From: CAYZED01 sp964477445
GTDB taxonomy: Bacteria > Bacillota > Clostridia > Lutisporales > Lutisporaceae
DNA length: 64,000 nucleotides
Reading direction: 5' to 3'
Assembly (NCBI GenBank): GCA_964477445.1
Contig: CAYZED010000011.1
Coordinates: forward strand, 1 to 64,000
Shown: piece after piece, positions 7,929 through 15,650 of the stretch
How positions within the stretch are numbered: position 1 is the first letter of the stretch
Layout of the letters: every line of letters begins with the position of its first letter
Translations under genes and position numbers: made by a program
Notes under the pieces: model-generated
Seen by the model: only the letters and a program-made list of their open reading frames with translations
Told to the model about the DNA's origin: nothing
Database searches by the model: none

Positions 7929-8198
7929 ATGGCACAAACAAACGTTAATATTCGAATGGATGAAAACTTAAAAAAACAATTCGATGCGTTTTGTTCTGAA
8001 ATTGGAATGAACATGACAACGGCTTTTTGCGTTTTCGCAAAAACTGCAGTACGTCAAAACAGAATTCCATTTGAAATTACTGCTGAGAGTGATCCGTTTT
8101 TTAGTGATGTTAATCAGGCAAGGTTGAGAAAAGCTATTAATGATCTTAACTCAGGCAAAGGAAAAATTCATGATCTGATAGAGTCTGCTGATGAATAA
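7929..8198 (+). CDS. relB: RelB/DinJ family antitoxin
   Basis: An 89-aa protein with an RHH N-terminus (VNIRMDENLKKQFDAFCSEIGM, then TTAFCVFAKTAV) and a C-terminal toxin-binding tail. It should neutralise the YoeB-type RNase encoded next and repress its own promoter as part of the complex. The ATG at 7929 is preferred over GTG 7911 because GAAGGAAG lies 7 nt upstream. The stop overlaps the toxin start by 8 nt, which means coupled translation. The RHH/RelB type is not the usual Phd-type YefM partner of YoeB, but such mixed pairs are common. Confidence 0.9.
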   Translation: MAQTNVNIRMDENLKKQFDAFCSEIGMNMTTAFCVFAKTAVRQNRIPFEITAESDPFFSDVNQARLRKAINDLNSGKGKIHDLIESADE

Positions 8199-8451
8199 GA
8201 TATGGCAAGATGAAGCGTGGGAAGATTATTTATATTGGCAGACACAAGACAAGAAAACCTTAAAACGTATAAACCAGCTTCTAAAGGATATTGATCGAAA
8301 TGGCTATGATGGAATTGGTAAACCAGAACCATTAAAACATGAATTTCAAGGGTTTTGGAGTAGGAGAATTGACGATAGCAATCGAATTGTATACCGAATT
8401 GAAAATGGACAAATAGAGATTATTCAATGTGGGTCTCATTATAGAGATTAA
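8191..8451 (+). CDS. yoeB: Txe/YoeB family ribosome-dependent mRNA interferase toxin
   Basis: An 86-aa protein. By comparison with E. coli YoeB the catalytic residues fall at the same positions: Glu46 (GKPEPL), Arg65 (SNRIVYRI) and His83-Tyr84 (CGSHYRD). It should cleave mRNA in the ribosomal A site. It overlaps relB by 8 nt and ends before a strong terminator, forming a complete two-gene module. All active-site residues are present, so the toxin is probably functional. Confidence 0.93.
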   Translation: MNKIWQDEAWEDYLYWQTQDKKTLKRINQLLKDIDRNGYDGIGKPEPLKHEFQGFWSRRIDDSNRIVYRIENGQIEIIQCGSHYRD

Positions 8452-8510
8452 ATAACTTAACACGGTTACCACATGAAGCAATATAAATCCAATTGATTTT
8501 TTAAATGAGT

Positions 8511-8550
8511 GCTTGTAGCCCAGAAACATAAGGGTTACAAGCGTTTTTTT
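8511..8550 (+). terminator. Terminator of relB-yoeB
   Basis: GCTTGTA (8511-8517) pairs with TACAAGC (8536-8542), with an inner CCC/GGG, followed by seven T. Confidence 0.9.
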
Positions 8551-8552
8551 CA

Positions 8553-8582
8553 TTGACAGACTATCAATTGATAGCGTAAAAT
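8553..8582 (+). promoter_or_regulatory. Promoter with palindromic operator for the Panacea antitoxin gene
   Basis: TTGACA (8553-8558), an 18-nt spacer and TAAAAT (8577-8582). The spacer contains the perfect 14-bp palindrome CTATCAATTGATAG (8561-8574), so a bound repressor would block RNA polymerase. The helix-turn-helix protein encoded next is the obvious candidate. Confidence 0.75.
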
Positions 8583-8603
8583 GAATTGAAGGTGTGATTG
8601 ATT

Positions 8604-9647
8604 ATGAAAAATGATTATTTGTTGAACAATATTGAGATGGATTGCCCTATTTGCAATAAAATTCACTCGATAGAAAAGAGAGAAAGACCCACCAAGGCTG
8701 TGATTAAGGATGAATCCGTTGAATATAGCGAGGTTTATTTTCGCTGCGAATTTGGTGATGAGGATGAGAACGAATTCGTTCCAGCGGGTTTGATGGACGA
8801 AAATTTATCTAAGTCACGTGATGCTTACCGACAGAAAAAAGGCTTGCTTACTTCAAGTGAGATTGCTAATATAAGAAGTTATTATGGCCTGTCGCAGAGT
8901 GATTTTTCGACATTACTTGGATGGGGAGAAGTAACAGTTACTAGGTATGAAAGTAAGGCGATTCAGGATGAAACATATGACAACCTAATGAGGATGGTTT
9001 TTAGGAATCCCATGTTTGCTTTAGAGTGCATAGATAAACATAGAGAAAGATTCAGTTCTGAAAAATACTCTAGAATACGAAAAAGCATTGTGAGTAAAGT
9101 TGAGGAGCGCGGGAACCTTTATTTGAAGAAACAAGAAATACTTAACCTATATATAAATTTTGGTGAAGAAACCGAATTTAACGGATTTAAGGTTTTGGAT
9201 ATTGAAAAAATAGCAAGTGTTATCGGGTATTTTTCACAATTTATTGATAATCTTTATAAAGTTAAATTGATGAAGTTACTTTGGTATGCTGATTCAGTCT
9301 TTTTTGGGAGGTACGGTAAATCAATAACCGGCTTAGTTTACAAGCATATGCCGCTAGGTGCACTGCCGATTGCGTATGATGAAATAATAGCATTGCCAAC
9401 GGTCAGGGTGGTAGAGGAATTAATTCATGATGATATTAGCTATAGAATCGTTCCGAATAATGAAGTGAATATATCAAATTTTTCGTTTGAGGAACTGAAC
9501 GTGCTTGAGGTAGTTGCGTCAAAATTTAAAAACTATAATTCAAGAGAAATTATTGAGTATATGCATAAAGAAAAAGCATATATTGAAACGCTTCCAAATC
9601 AGGTGATTCCCTATGGATTGGCAAAAAATCTAAATGAACTGAAATAA
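8604..9647 (+). CDS. MqsA-type HTH antitoxin with C-terminal Panacea (DUF4065/SocA) domain
   Basis: A 347-aa protein with three parts. An N-terminal segment has one CPIC knuckle and a later Cys (FRCEFG), like a reduced MqsA/YgiT zinc domain. A helix-turn-helix follows (about 80-130: LTSSEIANIRSYYGLSQSDFS and GWGEVTVTRYES). The C-terminal Panacea/SocA domain (about 205-330) contains KLMKLLWYADSVFFGRYGKSITG and GALP. Panacea domains are the neutralising part of antitoxins paired with many different toxins. The ATG at 8604 follows GAAGGTG by 9 nt. No toxin gene follows: the next sequence is a tandem repeat and a GNAT fragment. Confidence 0.85.
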   Translation: MKNDYLLNNIEMDCPICNKIHSIEKRERPTKAVIKDESVEYSEVYFRCEFGDEDENEFVPAGLMDENLSKSRDAYRQKKGLLTSSEIANIRSYYGLSQSDFSTLLGWGEVTVTRYESKAIQDETYDNLMRMVFRNPMFALECIDKHRERFSSEKYSRIRKSIVSKVEERGNLYLKKQEILNLYINFGEETEFNGFKVLDIEKIASVIGYFSQFIDNLYKVKLMKLLWYADSVFFGRYGKSITGLVYKHMPLGALPIAYDEIIALPTVRVVEELIHDDISYRIVPNNEVNISNFSFEELNVLEVVASKFKNYNSREIIEYMHKEKAYIETLPNQVIPYGLAKNLNELK

Positions 9648-9650
9648 TTA

Positions 9651-9706
9651 CTACCTAGAAAACTACCCAGAAAACTACCCAGAAAACTACCCAGAAAACT
9701 ACCCAG
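9651..9706 (+). repeat. 12-nt tandem repeat (4.7 units)
   Basis: Units CTACC(C/T)AGAAAA at 9651, 9663, 9675 and 9687, then a partial unit to 9706. It starts 3 nt after the stop of the Panacea antitoxin gene and precedes the GNAT fragment. Confidence 0.95.
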
Positions 9707-9755
9707 ATAGAAGAAATAGCTACCCTGAAAAATGAATGATTAGGTCTAGAAGGAG

Positions 9756-10224
9756 GGTATATAAATACTGCAAAGAAATTAATTCGGTTGATAACGTGAA
9801 GAAGATTGAACGACTAGACTTATCGGATAATCTTAAGTGGGAAGATTTTTTTCACGCCGTTAAAAAAAGTGTAAGTAATGATCGTTTTGCTATGAATAAT
9901 CCAGGGTTGATAGCATTTTGGACGAGACTGGGCAAATCGGTTTACTACTTGGAAGAAAATGATGCTTATATAATTGCAGATTTTAATGGAGAAAATTTGT
10001 TTATCAAACAAATAATCGCCGATCATAAAGTGTCACTAGATATTGTGATTAGCGCTTTTGGTAATGCAGTAAAAAATGTAGCACTTGGCTTTACACCTTA
10101 TGAAGTAGCTGAATACAGCGCAGCTGAATTTAAACTAGATGATTGTACTTTATTTATTTTAGGCAAAGACTTAGAAATCATCGAGAATGAAAAACTGATG
10201 TTTCCGATTTTGTCGCATGCATAG
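9756..10224 (+). pseudogene. GNAT gene 3' fragment (duplicate of 7270-7738)
   Basis: The open frame encodes only the C-terminal accessory half of the GNAT protein at 6875-7738; the acetyltransferase core is missing. The frame extends upstream into unrelated sequence (possible ATG at 9736), but no suitable start with a ribosome site precedes it. One nucleotide difference from the parent in about 467 nt indicates a recent copy. Confidence 0.85.
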
Positions 10225-10270
10225 GAAATGATATTTGAGATTATGGAAGCGTCAAATAAAATGAAATACA

Positions 10271-10299
10271 TTGATAAAAACAAATAAAAAGCATATAAT
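10271..10299 (+). promoter_or_regulatory. Promoter of the AbrB-PIN module
   Basis: TTGATA (10271-10276), 17-nt spacer, perfect TATAAT (10294-10299). Confidence 0.8.
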
Positions 10300-10342
10300 A
10301 TGAGTAAGGAATACAATGAATTCATAGAAAGGAGCGGCTGCT

Positions 10343-10600
10343 ATGGAACTTGCAAAAATCACTACAAAAGGTCAGATAACAATTCCTATTCACATAAGAA
10401 AAAAGCTAAACCTGAAAGATGGTGATAAAGTAATTTTCTTTGAGGAAAATGGACGTGTGGTTATGGAAAACTCAACAAAAGTGGCTCTTAGTGAAGTTAG
10501 AGAAGCTTTTAAAGGAGAGGCTGAAAGATTGGGGTTAAAAACAGAAGAAGATGTTATTGATTTGATAAAACAATTTAGAAAAGAAGAGAAATCGCTATGA
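10343..10600 (+). CDS. AbrB/MazE-type antitoxin
   Basis: An 85-aa protein with the swapped-hairpin AbrB DNA-binding domain at 1-45 (ITTKGQITIPIHIRKKLNLK, DGDKVIFFEENG) and a helical C-terminus that would bind the toxin. GAAAGGAGCGG lies 7 nt before ATG 10343. The stop overlaps the start of the PIN toxin gene by 4 nt, so the two are translationally coupled in a VapBC-like module. It probably represses the strong promoter just upstream. Confidence 0.9.
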   Translation: MELAKITTKGQITIPIHIRKKLNLKDGDKVIFFEENGRVVMENSTKVALSEVREAFKGEAERLGLKTEEDVIDLIKQFRKEEKSL

Positions 10601-10995
10601 GAATAATGATTGACACTAATATTCTAATTTCGGCAATATTATTTCGTAGCGAAAGCCTTAGTCGATTGATTGAAAAGGTGGCAGAAGAATATACACTTGT
10701 TCTTTCGACATACGTTGTTGATGAGCTAAAATCAGTTGTTGAGAGAAAATTTCCGACTAAAGTAAAAGCAATAGAGAAATTTCTCACAGCATTGTCTTAT
10801 GAATTGGAATACTCGCCAGAAAATTATGATGGTGATCCATTATTTGAGATAAGGGATGAAAAGGACTATATGGTATTGTACACAGCTATAATAGCTGATG
10901 TAGATATTCTAATTACTGGTGATAAAGACTTTGAAAATATTGAAATAGAGCGTCCAGAGATACTAAAACCAAACGAGTTTCTTGAGAAATATTGA
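10597..10995 (+). CDS. PIN-domain ribonuclease toxin (VapC-like)
   Basis: A 132-aa protein of the 'putative toxin component, PIN family' type. The acidic metal-binding residues are visible as Asp6 (MIDTNIL), Glu43 (VVDEL), Asp90 (RDEKDYMVL) and Asp109/111 (TGDKDF). It should be a Mg/Mn-dependent RNase, often acting on tRNA or rRNA; the target is not predictable. It overlaps the antitoxin by 4 nt and ends at a bidirectional hairpin. Confidence 0.9.
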   Translation: MRIMIDTNILISAILFRSESLSRLIEKVAEEYTLVLSTYVVDELKSVVERKFPTKVKAIEKFLTALSYELEYSPENYDGDPLFEIRDEKDYMVLYTAIIADVDILITGDKDFENIEIERPEILKPNEFLEKY

Positions 10996-11009
10996 CAAAA
11001 ATAATGTAT

Positions 11010-11049
11010 GCCCGGTATTAACTTATTGATAAGATGATACCGGGCGTTT
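11010..11049. terminator. Bidirectional terminator between PIN toxin and HAAS gene
   Basis: GCCCGGTAT (11010-11018) pairs with ATACCGGGC (11037-11045), followed by TTTT. The convergent gene ends at 11052, just past it. Confidence 0.85.
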
Positions 11050-11051
11050 TC

Positions 11052-12062
11052 CTATCTCTTCACTAATCTAAACACGTTTATCCCTGTAAACACCACTATC
11101 ACCGTCATTACTACAGCCACTGATGCCTTAATACCTGTCAAAACTAGAGGATATAAAGCTTTGAGACTTTCTGAGAAATTTGCTTGTGTAAAGCCTAACA
11201 AACTTTTGTCATAAATAAGCGCACCGATTGCGATAACTGAAGCTATAGAAAGTACGATATTGACTATGTCCGAAGCGAAAGTGTTTCTTCCCTTCAGAAG
11301 TATTACTAACTTGTTAACTAACGATGAAACCAGTAGAACATTCCAAAATGGCAGATAGAATGCTAAACTACTAGGGTTAAAAAGCGGGATAGCAGACCAA
11401 CTTTTAATATTATCTTGCATAAAATAAATGTTTAATTTATCAGGCTGTATATTTAATAAAAACAAGAAAACTATACATGCGACCATATCAACTATTATGC
11501 TACTATACTTTATCGTTTCTCTTGATGTAGGGACCGGTGGAAGTTTTTTTGGATCAAAATCTTTTTCCTTATTTGGGTCAAAATTATCTGGAACTTTTCT
11601 ATCGATAAGATAAAAGATAATAGTGACGATTCCGATAGAACTAACTATGCTGCTTAGTAAACCTGCGATCAGATTTGAAATTGGTTCAACTAAATCTTTC
11701 GTTGATTCTGAAAGAAAAAAGCCCATACAAAACGATACGGTGGTTATAATAACCATAACAGTAATAACAATTCTTAGAACTAATTTATAAGTTTCATAGT
11801 ATCGAGGGCCGATTAGGTAATTATTCGTGGTATATTCCGCTGCAACACATTTTGGGCATCCGAAATCTTTAATTATTCCAGTCATTATGTCCTCATCTGA
11901 TTCGTAGAAGTTACATTCTTTGTTGTCGTTTTTTTCACAAAAAGATTTTTCTCGTTCAAAAGTATCCATTAATGAGGACTCTAGTTCCTTTAGGATATCA
12001 TCTCTTTGTTTTTCTGGAAGCTGTCTTCCGATTTCATATAAATATCTTTTTAAAATTTCCAT
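11052..12062 (-). CDS. HAAS-domain membrane protein, partner of PadR regulator
   Basis: A 336-aa protein. The N-terminal HAAS (helical) domain (about 1-75, RYLYEIGRQLPEKQRDDILKEL) is the part known to associate with PadR regulators. It is followed by about seven membrane segments (near 95-120, 130-155, 195-215, 240-265, 270-290 and 310-330). I start at the ATG at 12062, because GAGGAG lies 9 nt upstream; the ATG three codons earlier directly abuts it. It is the second gene of a PadR operon. The function of the membrane part is unknown. Confidence 0.8.
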   Translation of the reverse strand: MEILKRYLYEIGRQLPEKQRDDILKELESSLMDTFEREKSFCEKNDNKECNFYESDEDIMTGIIKDFGCPKCVAAEYTTNNYLIGPRYYETYKLVLRIVITVMVIITTVSFCMGFFLSESTKDLVEPISNLIAGLLSSIVSSIGIVTIIFYLIDRKVPDNFDPNKEKDFDPKKLPPVPTSRETIKYSSIIVDMVACIVFLFLLNIQPDKLNIYFMQDNIKSWSAIPLFNPSSLAFYLPFWNVLLVSSLVNKLVILLKGRNTFASDIVNIVLSIASVIAIGALIYDKSLLGFTQANFSESLKALYPLVLTGIKASVAVVMTVIVVFTGINVFRLVKR

Positions 12063-12083
12063 TTTGTACATCTCCTCGTATTT

Positions 12084-12155
12084 ATTTGGTCACGGTTCAT
12101 TTATTCAATCATTATATTCATTTGGTCACGGTTCATTCGTTCAATCACTATAAAA
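12084..12155 (-). repeat. Two 36-nt tandem repeats between padR and HAAS genes
   Basis: Units starting at 12084 and 12120 share ATTTGGTCACGGTTCATT and a later TTCAATCA. They fill the intergenic space and reach the PadR stop codon. Confidence 0.85.
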
Positions 12156-12495
12156 AATTCTTCATATTGTTAATTAAATTGTCCCATTCCTCTTTGAGTT
12201 TCGTAAGTATTAACATTCCATTTTCATTTAAAACGTAGTATTTTCTAGGGCGGGGGTCATCGGTGTTCCATGTGCTATCAAGCAAATTATTCTTTTCCAA
12301 TCTACGCATAAGCGGGTATAGCGTTCCTTGATCGATGTTTAGTCCTTTATCATTTAAATCTTGAACCAGTGAATAACCATAGTGTGGCTTTTTAAGTTGG
12401 CTCAAAACCGCTAGCACTAAAGTGCCTTTTCTTAGTTCAAGCAAAACATTTTCGAGTACTTTTTCTTCCTCAAAAACTTCTTCGCGTTCTGGCAT
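12148..12495 (-). CDS. PadR family transcriptional regulator
   Basis: A 115-aa PadR with the winged helix (LRKGTLVLAVLSQLKKPHYG, DQGTLYPLMRRLEKNNLL, RPRKYYVLNENG). ATG 12495 is chosen because AAAGGAGGG lies 6 nt upstream; an upstream-extended reading would translate the 5' repeats and is unlikely. It should repress its own operon, including the HAAS membrane protein. A TGTA-N5-TACA dyad lies in its promoter spacer. Confidence 0.92.
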   Translation of the reverse strand: MPEREEVFEEEKVLENVLLELRKGTLVLAVLSQLKKPHYGYSLVQDLNDKGLNIDQGTLYPLMRRLEKNNLLDSTWNTDDPRPRKYYVLNENGMLILTKLKEEWDNLINNMKNFL

Positions 12496-12510
12496 AAGTT
12501 TCCCTCCTTT

Positions 12511-12575
12511 CGAGAGTGTTTTGATTTCATATCGAGAGTATTTGATTTCATATCGAGAGAATTTTGATTTCATAT
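12511..12575 (-). repeat. Three 21-22-nt tandem repeats in the padR leader
   Basis: Units at 12511-12532, 12533-12553 and 12554-12575 share CGAGAG and TTTGATTTCATAT. They lie between the promoter and the ribosome site of padR. Confidence 0.92.
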
Positions 12576-12610
12576 TTTGTCCTAAAGTTTTGTTCAAATC
12601 TTATATTTAT

Positions 12611-12640
12611 ATAATACTGTATGGCGTACACTATTGTCAA
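12611..12640 (-). promoter_or_regulatory. padR promoter with dyad operator
   Basis: On the minus strand, TTGACA (12635-12640), an 18-nt spacer and TATTAT (12611-12616). The spacer carries TGTA-N5-TACA (12618-12630), consistent with a PadR autoregulatory site. Confidence 0.7.
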
Positions 12641-12687
12641 TATATAAATATTAAAAAATAAAAAATATATTTCACTGCGCATTTTAG

Positions 12688-12744
12688 TTCTTTTGCCCTG
12701 TGCTTATGCGTCCTTTTGCCCTGTGCTTATGCGTCCTTTTGCCC
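12688..12744. repeat. 23-nt tandem repeat (2.5 units)
   Basis: Units at 12688-12710 and 12711-12733 (core CTTTTGCCCTGTGCTTATGC) plus a partial unit. They lie just upstream of the helicase promoter. Confidence 0.95.
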
Positions 12745-12747
12745 CTA

Positions 12748-12776
12748 TTTACAAATCGCGCGTTCCGTATTATAAT
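12748..12776 (+). promoter_or_regulatory. Promoter of the DEAD-box helicase gene
   Basis: TTTACA (12748-12753), 17-nt spacer, TATAAT (12771-12776). Confidence 0.8.
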
Positions 12777-12822
12777 GATATTTGCGTTTAGTTTAGTTTT
12801 AATAGAATAAAATCTCTAAAAC

Positions 12823-12847
12823 AAGGGGCTTAAATAATTAGCCCTTT
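12823..12847 (+). promoter_or_regulatory. Leader hairpin of the helicase mRNA
   Basis: AAGGGGCT pairs with AGCCCTTT around a 9-nt loop and is followed by TTCT, in a leader of about 130 nt. It could act as a weak attenuator or cold-responsive structure; that is inference. Confidence 0.4.
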
Positions 12848-12912
12848 TCTATTGCGTAGATATATTAATTGTCAGAACTAATAAGTACAAATAAATTTCT
12901 TAAAGGAGAAAC

Positions 12913-14757
12913 ATGGAGAATCTAATTTTTACAGAACTTAACCTCTCGGAAGAGGTCCAAAAAGCTATAGGGGAAATGGGCTTTGAAGAAGCTACACCTA
13001 TACAATCACAGTCGATACCATACATTATGGAAGGTCGCGACGTAATCGGTCAAGCACAGACTGGAACAGGAAAAACTTGTGCATTTGGAATACCTGCTAT
13101 TGAAATGCTTGATCCAACTTTAGATGGAATTCAGGTGTTAGTGCTTTGTCCTACTAGAGAGCTGGCTATCCAGACCTCAGAGGAATTAAAAAGCGTAGCA
13201 AAGTATAAGGAAGGCGTTAAAATATTACCGGTTTATGGTGGTCAATCTATCGAAAGACAGATTACAGCTCTCAGAAACCGTCCTCAAATAATAATCGGAA
13301 CGCCTGGAAGAATTATGGATCATATGAGAAGAAAGACTTTAAAGCTTTCTAACTTAAGAATGATCATACTCGATGAGGCTGACGAAATGTTGAACATGGG
13401 ATTCAAAGAAGACATTGACATTATCCTCGAAAAAGTGCCAGAAGAAAAGCAAACAATATTCTTCTCGGCCACTATGCCAAAATTGATATTAGACTTAACA
13501 AGCAAATATCAAAAAAATCCAATTCACGTAAAGACAGCTCATAAAGAGATGACTGTTACAGGAATCGAACAATTTTATCTTGAATTAACAAACTCAGTTA
13601 AAGCAGAGGTATTAGCTAGATTAATCGATACAAACAGTTCTAAGCTTTCACTTGTTTTCTGTAATACTAAGAGAAAAGTTGACGAAGTTACGACTGGTCT
13701 TCAATCTAGAGGGTATTCAGCTGAGGCGCTTCATGGTGATATGAGACAGGAATCAAGAGATAAAGTTATGGGCAAATTCAGAAATGGAACACTTGACGTT
13801 CTAGTTGCGACAGATGTTGCTGCTAGAGGGATAGATGTCGATGACATTGAAGCAGTTTATAATTTTGATGTGCCAAATGATGAAGAATATTATGTTCATA
13901 GAATCGGACGAACTGGTAGAGCCGGACGAACTGGTAAGGCTTTTACTTTCGTTGTGGGTAGAGAAATATACAAGCTTAAAGATATTCAAAGATATACTAA
14001 AGCAAAAATTTCTCTCATGAAACCTCCTACACTTCTTGATGTAGAAGAAAACAAAATGCAACAAATGCTTGAAGATATCAAAGGAAACGTTAAAAAAGGT
14101 CATTTCACAAAATTCGAAAAGTATATCGAAAAAATAATGGAAGATCTCAATGCCACTAATGAAGAAGATGAATATGTTACTACTCTTGACATTGCATCAG
14201 CGCTCATAAAAATGATTGCAGATGAAAAATCTAGAGAATTAGTAACAGTTCCAGAACTTGATTCCGAAAAACATGCAGGGAAAATGTCATATTTCAGCAG
14301 AGAAAATGACGGTAGAAATGATAGGAACTCTAGGAATGACAGATTCGGAAGAAATGATAGATCTGGCAGTAATGATAGATTTGGCGGCAGAACACCTGAA
14401 AGAACTGGAGAAAGAGCCCCAGATCGTGCGGGAGAAAGAACCCCTGACCGTTTTGGAGAAAGAAAATCTTTCACAGATAAAAACTTCAAAGGTGGACCTG
14501 GCCGAAAAAGTCAAGAAGGAATGGCTAGATTGTTCTTAAACATTGGAAGAAGCAGTCAGATTGTTCCTGGTAATATTGTTGAAAGCATTACAGCTAACGC
14601 TGGAATTCCTGGAAAGAGAATCGGCGCGATTGATATTTATGACAAATTCACTTTCTTTGAAGTACCAGAAGAAGTTGCTGATGATGTAATCACAAAGATG
14701 AAAGAAGCAAAGATTAACGGTAGAAGAATAAATATAGAAAAATCAAATAAAAGGTAG
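12913..14757 (+). CDS. DEAD-box RNA helicase with DbpA-type RNA-binding domain
   Basis: A 614-aa ATP-dependent RNA helicase. Motifs: Q motif (ATPIQSQSIP), Walker A AQTGTGKT (48-55), DEAD (154-157), SAT (185-187) and HRIGRTGRAGR. A low-complexity Arg/Asp/Gly linker (about 455-535, repeats of NDR and GER.PDR) leads to a C-terminal DbpA RNA-binding domain (about 540-614). In DbpA this domain recognises a 23S rRNA hairpin, so a role in ribosome assembly or cold adaptation (DeaD/CshA type) is likely. AAAGGAGAAAC precedes ATG 12913. Confidence 0.95.
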   Translation: MENLIFTELNLSEEVQKAIGEMGFEEATPIQSQSIPYIMEGRDVIGQAQTGTGKTCAFGIPAIEMLDPTLDGIQVLVLCPTRELAIQTSEELKSVAKYKEGVKILPVYGGQSIERQITALRNRPQIIIGTPGRIMDHMRRKTLKLSNLRMIILDEADEMLNMGFKEDIDIILEKVPEEKQTIFFSATMPKLILDLTSKYQKNPIHVKTAHKEMTVTGIEQFYLELTNSVKAEVLARLIDTNSSKLSLVFCNTKRKVDEVTTGLQSRGYSAEALHGDMRQESRDKVMGKFRNGTLDVLVATDVAARGIDVDDIEAVYNFDVPNDEEYYVHRIGRTGRAGRTGKAFTFVVGREIYKLKDIQRYTKAKISLMKPPTLLDVEENKMQQMLEDIKGNVKKGHFTKFEKYIEKIMEDLNATNEEDEYVTTLDIASALIKMIADEKSRELVTVPELDSEKHAGKMSYFSRENDGRNDRNSRNDRFGRNDRSGSNDRFGGRTPERTGERAPDRAGERTPDRFGERKSFTDKNFKGGPGRKSQEGMARLFLNIGRSSQIVPGNIVESITANAGIPGKRIGAIDIYDKFTFFEVPEEVADDVITKMKEAKINGRRINIEKSNKR

Positions 14758-14766
14758 AGGTGAACC

Positions 14767-15555
14767 ATGATAACCATCAATGATCTAAAAAATGAATCTA
14801 GATATACAAAACTAGATGAAATTAATCATGATAATATTGTTGATTTCGTGAAAAAATATCTTTTCCAGAGGGTAACTAATTTAACCATAATGTATAACAG
14901 CTTGACTGCGTTCATAGTTTTCATTGCGATAATAGCTGCTTTGCATTTTGAGATTAGTTTACCAAATGTTTTTATGGCTTTGTTGGCATCAATGGTTTCA
15001 ATAGTAATATATATTCCCGTTCATGAATTTATTCATGGATATATGTATAAGCACTTTGGAGCTAAAGATGTCAGGTATCATGTTAATTTGAAGAAACTTG
15101 TTTTTAGCACAACTGCTCATGAATTTGTTATAGGCGGCAAGGAATTCTCTTTAGTTGCAGCAATGCCGTTTTTAGTACTTACCGTTGTTAGTATATTCTT
15201 TTTTATTCTTGGCGGTGTTTATACTGTTTATGGATGTTTTCTTTTTGTCATGAATTTATTAGTTAGCGGTGGCGATTTTGCATTGATTAACTATATATTT
15301 TTGAGAAGAAAAATTAGAATATTTACTTATGATGATGATTTGAACAAAATCACTTATTTTTACAAAGTAGGCGTCGACGAGGAAAAATCAAAAGACGAAA
15401 AAGAAGACGAAAGAGAAGCAATTGATTTGGTGGCTGAGTTGAGATCCATAGCTTATGGAACTTCTGTGAAGCCAAAGGAACCAGTTGAACAAGTTGAAAC
15501 TGAGAAGGCTGCTAAGGCAGAGGAAACAGCTGAAACTGAAGCAGAAGCAAGATAA
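14767..15555 (+). CDS. DUF3267 zincin-like membrane protein
   Basis: A 262-aa membrane protein with an HExxH zinc motif (VHEFIHGYMYKHFGA, about residues 87-91) between membrane segments, as in DUF3267 putative zincin peptidases. Four or more hydrophobic segments are visible (about 40-58, 65-85, 128-155 and 155-175). The C-terminus is a soluble Glu/Ala-rich tail (EKAAKAEETAETEAEA). It lies 9 nt after the helicase gene with AGGTGAACC before ATG, so it is cotranscribed. The substrate is unknown; an intramembrane protease role is inferred. Confidence 0.8.
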   Translation: MITINDLKNESRYTKLDEINHDNIVDFVKKYLFQRVTNLTIMYNSLTAFIVFIAIIAALHFEISLPNVFMALLASMVSIVIYIPVHEFIHGYMYKHFGAKDVRYHVNLKKLVFSTTAHEFVIGGKEFSLVAAMPFLVLTVVSIFFFILGGVYTVYGCFLFVMNLLVSGGDFALINYIFLRRKIRIFTYDDDLNKITYFYKVGVDEEKSKDEKEDEREAIDLVAELRSIAYGTSVKPKEPVEQVETEKAAKAEETAETEAEAR

Positions 15556-15570
15556 CAATAAAAATTGAAA

Positions 15571-15613
15571 AACCGTAGACTAATGATGTTTTCATTAGTC
15601 TACGGTTTTTTTT
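15571..15613. terminator. Terminator between DUF3267 and murA
   Basis: A 16-bp perfect stem AACCGTAGACTAATGA / TCATTAGTCTACGGTT followed by eight T. It serves the plus-strand operon; A residues on the other side allow it to act for murA as well. Confidence 0.95.
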
Positions 15614-15650
15614 CATTTATTTAGTATATAAAGTGCGAAGCGCTTTCGCT

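Noticed and set aside
9736..10224. Separate acetyltransferase gene of 162 aa
   Set aside because: It is a copy of only the C-terminal half of the GNAT gene, lacks the acetyl-CoA domain and has no start with a ribosome site at the right place.
12496..12597. N-terminal extension of PadR through the leader repeats
   Set aside because: AAAGGAGGG lies immediately before ATG 12495, and the extension would only translate the tandem array.
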